A stretch of DNA of 43,901 nt from a virus. Shown here one piece after another: positions 40,082 through 43,901 of the stretch (positions are counted from its first letter, which is position 1; every line of letters starts with the position of its first letter). Both the position numbers and the translations under genes were made by a program. The notes below the pieces were generated by a model. The model worked only from the letters and a program-made list of their open reading frames with translations. It was not told where the DNA came from and did not search any database. The stretch lies in the IMG/VR virus record IMGVR_UViG_3300005534_000022, positions 1 through 43,901 of that record, one strand, 5' to 3'.

Positions 40082-40812
40082 GCCGCCTTCGCTTTCCGTG
40101 GCCGCGCGGCTGTCGCGGCTTGGCTGAGGCGCTTTGCGGCGATCTCACAATAGCGCTCCTCGATTTCGATGCCAATAGCGCGACGGCCAAGGTTCTTAGC
40201 GGCCACCAGTGTCGTGCCACTGCCCATGAATGGATCGAGACATTCGCCCTCGGGAGGCACCATCGCCCCGACAATTTGGAGTATTAAGGGCAACCACTTC
40301 TGTGTCGGGTGATCTACCTTTTCATGCGCCCTGATTCCATGGCGGTACGTGTCGGAATAAAAAACATTCCGGCGCGATGTGTTTTCGTCGCGAAACCACG
40401 CGCCCGGAGTATATCCGTAAAGCGCATACTCGAATCCACTCGGCCACCAATTACCCCGCATCGCCGGAGGCGGACACGCTTTAATCCAGACGGCTGGCTT
40501 GACCGTAAAAGATCCTTCTAGCGCCAGTTCGATGAACGACACTTGGGACGCTCCGCAGAATGTAAAAAAGCTACGCGCGTTTTCGCAGGCCGCCACAATT
40601 CCATGAATTGCGACATCCCTGGCCAGTGGTCCATCCCACGAAAACTCCAGCCGCCGCGATCCGTCCAGGCGCATTTGTGAGCCAAAAGAGTTCCGTATCG
40701 CATACGGTGGATCGGCGATAACAACGCGCGGCGACTTCGGCAAGCTCGGCAGCACTTCCCGGCAATCGCCGTGATAGATCGTGATTCCAGCGCGTGAATA
40801 ATAGGACTTCAA
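40078..40812 (-). CDS. amino-DNA methyltransferase (N6/N4), 244 aa
   Basis: Begins SYYSRAGITIYHGDCREVL and carries DPPY at residues 34-37 and DPFMGSGTT at 193-201, the compact beta-class set (motif IV, then I) of site-specific adenine or N4-cytosine methyltransferases. It ends RKAKAA, nearly the same C-terminus as the neighbouring enzyme, and its stop overlaps the next start (ATGA). It starts at a TTG that overlaps the stop of the sigma-like gene. One of three amino-methyltransferases in the block. Confidence 0.8.
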   Translation of the reverse strand: MKSYYSRAGITIYHGDCREVLPSLPKSPRVVIADPPYAIRNSFGSQMRLDGSRRLEFSWDGPLARDVAIHGIVAACENARSFFTFCGASQVSFIELALEGSFTVKPAVWIKACPPPAMRGNWWPSGFEYALYGYTPGAWFRDENTSRRNVFYSDTYRHGIRAHEKVDHPTQKWLPLILQIVGAMVPPEGECLDPFMGSGTTLVAAKNLGRRAIGIEIEERYCEIAAKRLSQAATAARPRKAKAA

Positions 40813-41318
40813 GCCGCTGGCCTCCGCTTCCTTAGCGCCTGAATCTCACGCTTCTTAGCCAGCGCGTTCATCGCGCGCCATTTGGCTTTCACCGCCCAGT
40901 TCGGCCTTTTCTCGCTATCGGGAGAATCGGCGGAATAGAACTCCTCGATGGCCTTGCGCCGCTGCGGGCTGAGGGTCGCGATTTCCCGCTGAAGTATGTT
41001 GCGCCGTTCGGCGCTCAAGAGCGCCTCTTCGGGATTCGGGCCATGATCGGCTGTGTGCTCTACCGCGTCTAGGCTTTCGGGCGGCCGGTAAGTTCGCCGG
41101 TAGAGCGCCGCTTTGCGCCTGAGCATCAGGCCGATCCACCATTTGATCGAGCACTCGCCGCGGTAAGCCGCACGGCCGCGCCACAAGTCGAGAAGCGTGT
41201 CCTGCACTAAATCCTGGGAAAGCTGTGGTGGCACGAGACGATACGCCAGGGCGTACATGTAGCGCGCGTATTCGGCGAAGGCTTCGGTAAACAGGGCGTC
41301 GCGCTCGGCATCGGTCAC
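40809..41318 (-). CDS. sigma-70 family (ECF-like) factor, 169 aa
   Basis: Residues about 10-80 read EYARYMYALAYRLVPPQLSQ, then DLVQDTLLDLWRGRAAY and RGECSIKWWIGLMLRRKAA, the region 2 helices of ECF-type sigma factors (LVQDTLLxLWxxR). Residues 115-165 (EIATLSPQRRKAIEEFYS) form a region 4-like helix-turn-helix. It would direct RNA polymerase to phage promoters. The GTG at 41318 follows an AAAGG directly, so the exact start is uncertain. Its neighbours are methyltransferase and membrane genes. Confidence 0.75.
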   Translation of the reverse strand: MTDAERDALFTEAFAEYARYMYALAYRLVPPQLSQDLVQDTLLDLWRGRAAYRGECSIKWWIGLMLRRKAALYRRTYRPPESLDAVEHTADHGPNPEEALLSAERRNILQREIATLSPQRRKAIEEFYSADSPDSEKRPNWAVKAKWRAMNALAKKREIQALRKRRPAA

Positions 41319-41321
41319 CTT

Positions 41322-41510
41322 TCAGGCCGCCTTGTCCCACTTCTCTAGAAGTCTGCAAATCCCCAATTCGACGGCGGCCCAGCCGCATATCAGAGACATG
41401 CCGCTATTGAAAGAAGGACGGCAGCCGACCCAGGAGGCGATTGCCTCGCTCATAATGACAATGCCGAAAATGATTCGGACGGTGCTCACGAGCAGCGATA
41501 TCGCCCTCAC
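41322..41510 (-). CDS. small membrane protein, 62 aa
   Basis: Two hydrophobic segments (LVSTVRIIFGIVIM and SLICGWAAVELGIC) separated by a polar linker suggest a two-span inner-membrane protein. It starts at a GTGA overlap and ends WDKAA just before the sigma-like gene, so it belongs to the same transcript. A holin-like or superinfection-exclusion function is possible; nothing proves it. Confidence 0.55.
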   Translation of the reverse strand: MRAISLLVSTVRIIFGIVIMSEAIASWVGCRPSFNSGMSLICGWAAVELGICRLLEKWDKAA

Positions 41511-41902
41511 GCCGCCTGCTTCTCTTCGGCTTCCCGCGGAACCGCGATTAGCTCACGCGATCCGGTGCGCGCCGATGTAATCGCTTTAGCGGCTTCCTGC
41601 TTGCCGACTTCTCCCTCCAGCGCCGCAATGGTGAGGGTGAGCAGAGGGCGGAGCCGCTTCACCGTCCACAATTTCAGAGCCTTCAAAACATTGACGGAGC
41701 GCTGATTCTCGCGCGGTCCGACGAAGATATTGCTGGCGACGCCTTGGGCGCAGTAAGTCTTGTCGGGGTCCGCATCCGCGTAGCAGGCGCGGATCTGTTT
41801 CTGGAGCGCTTCGAGGCGGGAGGTTTTGGCCTTCATCGCCGCGCGCCAGTACAGCAGTTCGGCCAGTTCGTCGATGTCTTCGGGGCGTGGAATGTCCTTC
41901 AC
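41507..41902 (-). CDS. hypothetical early protein, 131 aa
   Basis: A 131-residue helical protein (IDELAELLYWRAAMKAKTSR, LEALQKQIRACYADADP) with a charged middle and the end EEKQAA that overlaps the following GTG start. No known domain. Leftward, coupled to the membrane gene, and preceded by a 150-bp intergenic gap. Confidence 0.55.
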   Translation of the reverse strand: MKDIPRPEDIDELAELLYWRAAMKAKTSRLEALQKQIRACYADADPDKTYCAQGVASNIFVGPRENQRSVNVLKALKLWTVKRLRPLLTLTIAALEGEVGKQEAAKAITSARTGSRELIAVPREAEEKQAA

Positions 41903-42052
41903 GCCCCGTTTAACGCGGCAGGGGGATGCTTTTACAACCGGGGGAGCGAATTATTTTGGGAGTCGGCACTCCTTCCGGCCCTAGCCCGTGCCTGCAATGG
42001 AGTTCTGATATGATCAGATGTTTTTGCAGAACTGACGGGCAAGTTATTGGAA
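41903..42052. other. 150-bp gap with small dyads
   Basis: Holds a CTGAT-ATG-ATCAG dyad (42005-42017) and GGAGT-CGGC-ACTCC (41958-41973, approximately). A plus-strand short reading (MIRCFCRTDGQ) crosses into the next gene antisense and is rejected. No terminator signal; possibly a promoter for the 41507 gene. Confidence 0.35.
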
Positions 42053-42562
42053 TCAAGACCCTTTCGCCTGACGGCGGGAATCAATGGCTTCGCGTATATC
42101 TGGACCGTTTGCTTCCGCATCGTTCAAGTCGATGGTGTTGACATCGGCCACGAACAGCCGGTTGACGTTGTGCGACGCGGTAAATTTCCACCCGTACTTC
42201 GTGCCGTAATGAGCATTGAGCGAAAGCCGTCGTCTCTCCAGCCAATCTAAACGCGCCGAGTCCTCGCGTGCGCTCCGCAGTTGGAAGACGAGCCACTCAA
42301 TGTCGCCGATAAAAATCCTATGCCCTTCGATGCGCGCGATCCGCTGTTCGTCGTCCTCCTCTACCTGCGTGCCCGTTGAGGCGCAGGAAGTCTGATTTGG
42401 CGCGTCCGCCCATCCATCGGCGCACTTCAAAATGCTCGCAGATCCGCACCGGGGGCATCGCATTGGCGGGGCCGCTATCTGGGTTGTCCCGACAATTCCA
42501 AACGCGGCGTTCCACGTCGCGCCGCAGTCTTTGCACGTCTGCTGAAATTGCATGTAACTCAT
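42053..42562 (-). CDS. zinc-ribbon protein with phage 'ARLDWLE' domain, 169 aa
   Basis: Starts at ATG 42562, overlapping the sigma factor stop. The first 50 residues form a zinc ribbon (CKDCGATW and MRCPRCGSA). The C-terminal half carries SARLDWLERRRL and ends DIREAIDSRR, typical of a small phage protein family of unknown function that begins 'xDxxRLDWLE'. A much longer reading that extends through the sigma gene and beyond 43 kb is a shadow. Function unknown; zinc plus acidic helices could act on nucleic acid. Confidence 0.65.
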   Translation of the reverse strand: MSYMQFQQTCKDCGATWNAAFGIVGTTQIAAPPMRCPRCGSASILKCADGWADAPNQTSCASTGTQVEEDDEQRIARIEGHRIFIGDIEWLVFQLRSAREDSARLDWLERRRLSLNAHYGTKYGWKFTASHNVNRLFVADVNTIDLNDAEANGPDIREAIDSRRQAKGS

Positions 42563-43026
42563 GCCGCCAGCGCCTTCCTGCCGTTCCGCAGCCGCGCAAT
42601 CGCTTTCCGCTTCCGCCGCGATACCGCCTGCTGACTGATGCCCAGACCGGAAGCGATCTCCGCCTCGGTCGCGCCTTCCGACCAATCCTGCAAGATGCGC
42701 TTGTCTCGCTCGCTCAAGCCCTCCAGCAGTTCGCCCGTGTTTGAATGCGGCGCCGCCGTTGGCTCGGCCGTCAGTTCCGCGTGCTCCTCCGGCCATTCCT
42801 TGCGCAGCGTGCTCAACATTGCGTTGCGGACGCAGCCCGCGAGGAGGGCGTCGGAAAGCTCCGGCCCGTAGCTCTCGACGGCCATATATGCGGCAACGAT
42901 GCCCCAGCCGCAGAGGTCGCCCAGCTCCAGAGCGCTCGGATATTTCCGCTTCACCGCGCGCGCCGCGCAGCGGATGAGACCGAGCTTGCTCACGATCAGA
43001 TCGTGCGAAATGCAGATTTCCGGCAT
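42559..43026 (-). CDS. sigma-70-like factor ending in ALAA, 155 aa
   Basis: Region 2-like helices at residues about 14-80 (CAARAVKRKYPSALELGDL, LLAGCVRNAMLSTLRKEW). Region 4 follows, EGLSERDKRILQDWSEGAT then EAEIASGLGISQQAVSRR, a clear sigma helix-turn-helix. AGGAGGAGC lies before its ATG, the best ribosome binding site in this block, and it is the first gene of the leftward early run, so it is probably the master factor. Its last residues, KALAA, resemble a ClpXP recognition tag; inferred, not shown. Confidence 0.75.
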   Translation of the reverse strand: MPEICISHDLIVSKLGLIRCAARAVKRKYPSALELGDLCGWGIVAAYMAVESYGPELSDALLAGCVRNAMLSTLRKEWPEEHAELTAEPTAAPHSNTGELLEGLSERDKRILQDWSEGATEAEIASGLGISQQAVSRRKRKAIARLRNGRKALAA

Positions 43027-43090
43027 TTTTGGGCTCCTCCTGCCCTAAAACGTCTGGTATCAAAAACAAATCCGGTGTATTCTTGCTCAA

Positions 43091-43393
43091 ATGGCAAAAA
43101 CAGCAAAAAGGACGATTCCGCAGCCACTGCCTTACACCCAGTTCATCGCGCGTCTGACGCAGTGCCAGGCTGGACTGCAATACCTCGAAACTCAGGTAGG
43201 CTCGCGCATCGCCAAAGGAGTGCGGAATGCCTCGGGAATTATCGGGCAGGCCCTCACCTTCTGGACCGGCAACGAAGACCTCTATCGCGAGGCGCGGAAG
43301 GCGCAATCGACTGCTGGAAACACGCGGCAGACCGGCACGGCCGGCCGGAGCACCAAAGCGCACGGCATGGGCCTCACGGCCCGCGAAGCCTAA
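43091..43393 (+). CDS. hypothetical plus-strand protein, 100 aa
   Basis: Divergent from the sigma-like gene. A 100-residue helical protein (FIARLTQCQAGLQYLETQ, GKVRN-like GVRNASGIIGQAL) with a basic end. A palindromic GC stretch (CGCCGCGCGGCG) occurs just after the stop. No domain recognised; a small regulator is possible, given its position next to the repressor-like gene. Confidence 0.55.
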   Translation: MAKTAKRTIPQPLPYTQFIARLTQCQAGLQYLETQVGSRIAKGVRNASGIIGQALTFWTGNEDLYREARKAQSTAGNTRQTGTAGRSTKAHGMGLTAREA

Positions 43394-43745
43394 GAGCTTG
43401 GCCGCCGCCGCGCGGCGTGGTGCGGCGTAGAGCAGTGCGGCCAACGCGGGGCGTCCCGAATGTCCCGCGAGTTGCCTGGTCCGCGCGTCTCCCCGCTCAA
43501 GCCGCGCGTGAGACCGCGCGCCGGGCGAAGTGTTTCTAATTCCCGCAATTCGCAGGTAATTGGTCCGCTTTCTGCTAGAATTGGGCCAACCCACCCGTAG
43601 GCCCTATGTTCTACAGTCTGGCCGGGATCTTTCGCCGCGCAAGACGCTCTATCGCCTGCGCCGCAACTCGCTCTGATGCAGCGCAAGTTCGACCGCTGGG
43701 CCGAAGGCGGTTGAGAAAATCCGCGTTCGCCGGGCACTCCTAACA
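43394..43745. other. mostly noncoding gap before the repressor gene
   Basis: About 350 bp with GC-rich dyads and the extended -10 at 43573. Three short frames (43606-43743 and two near it) read plausible but unsupported mini-peptides, none of which I can call. It may be a leader or operator region for the repressor. Confidence 0.35.
43573..43581 (+). promoter_or_regulatory. extended -10 promoter
   Basis: TGCTAGAAT, a TGn-type -10 element, differs by one base from the one at 275-283. It faces rightward and precedes the repressor-like gene by about 180 bases. It supports a shared promoter class for the rightward genes. Confidence 0.4.
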
Positions 43746-43763
43746 GTGCACGCCGGGAGCCAG

Positions 43764-43901
43764 GTGCTGAAGTCCACGTTTCCCCGGCGGCTCGTGCGGT
43801 TGCGCGAAATGCACAGCCTCAGTCAGCACGCGCTCGCCTTGGCGTGCTCCATTTCCCCGTCCACACTCAATGAAATCGAAAGCGGCCTGGCGAAGGACTT
43901 G
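43764..43901 (+). CDS. XRE/Cro-CI type repressor, N-terminal fragment (runs off the window)
   Basis: Reads LKSTFPRRLVRLREM then SLSQHALALACSISPSTLNEIESG, the helix-turn-helix of the XRE family ('LSQxxLAxxxxIS.STLxxIExG'). GTG at 43764 is preceded by GGGAG; GTG at 43746 in the same frame is an alternative start. The gene is cut by the window edge at residue 46. Such a repressor beside divergent genes is what controls lysogeny in temperate phages; the partner integrase is not in the window. Confidence 0.7.
   Translation, partial: MLKSTFPRRLVRLREMHSLSQHALALACSISPSTLNEIESGLAKDL

Noticed and set aside
41926-42141. Plus-strand MIRCFCRTDG reading in the 41903-42052 gap
   Set aside because: It overlaps the zinc-ribbon gene antisense and lacks a ribosome binding site.
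42563-43594. 5' extension of the 42053 reading frame to 43594 (513 aa)
   Set aside because: It runs antisense/out of frame through the sigma factor gene, is arginine-rich, and the zinc-ribbon protein has its own overlapping ATG at 42562.
43606-43743. 45-residue plus-strand protein (MFYSLAG...)
   Set aside because: Three different frames here give equally weak mini-peptides; none has clear support.
1-43901. Circular junction between the two ends
   Set aside because: Joining the ends would extend the XRE repressor into a non-family sequence with a quick stop, and the two ends share no repeat.
1-43901. tRNA, CRISPR, insertion sequence or integrase genes
   Set aside because: No cloverleaf arms, repeat-spacer array, transposase or recombinase motif was seen on either strand.

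Overview
The window reads as one continuous piece of a tailed bacteriophage (siphovirus-like: portal, HK97/P22-fold type capsid genes, tail tube, a 2493-residue tape measure, no sheath), either a free phage contig or part of a prophage. The DNA is GC-rich, and no tRNA, rRNA, CRISPR, integrase, polymerase, helicase or primase gene is visible. Both ends cut through phage sequence. The style of the proteins (GDLSGTYPNP-type fibre, signal-peptide virion proteins, NusG paralogue) reminds me of phages in Acidobacteriota data, but the host is a tentative inference.

Layout, left to right. 1-3203: one leftward gene, then a plus-strand cluster of small unknown genes (basic AxxRWGKK protein, membrane/coiled-coil protein, zinc-ribbon protein, ribbon-helix-helix-like protein) served by an extended -10 promoter and closed by a strong bidirectional terminator at 3228-3265. 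3288-4623: two small membrane (holin-like) proteins and a peptidoglycan hydrolase whose C-terminus is frameshifted, with a plus-strand zinc-finger gene wedged in. 4630-13307: fibre, beta-propeller protein, tail-tip hub and small tail proteins. 13315-20796: tape measure carrying a zincin-like and an HNH domain. 20843-24436: tail chaperone pair joined by a -1 frameshift, tail tube, completion and joining proteins. 24479-25375: a second plus-strand insertion. 25372-29755: minor head protein, connectors, coat protein, scaffold. 29775-34108: portal, a secreted protein, large and small terminase.

34122-43026 is the leftward early/regulatory block: a ParB-methyltransferase fusion, two further amino-methyltransferases and a C5 methyltransferase, two sigma-like factors, a NusG-family protein, a zinc/HTH regulator and several mini membrane proteins, mostly linked by 4-base start/stop overlaps. 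43091-43901: rightward genes, ending in a truncated XRE-type repressor.

Working model (inference): the leftward block is expressed first from near 43 kb. Its sigma-like factors and NusG paralogue then push transcription through packaging, head, tail and lysis genes toward the terminator near 3.2 kb, while the methyltransferases shield the DNA. The most unusual signals are (1) a C5-methyltransferase whose target-recognition region is open and motif-bearing in two reading frames, (2) a tape measure with enzyme-like domains slotted between repeated Gly-rich modules, (3) an exact slippery-site tail chaperone, (4) paired palindromes before the tail hub and (5) a multi-stem structured leader before the portal gene.
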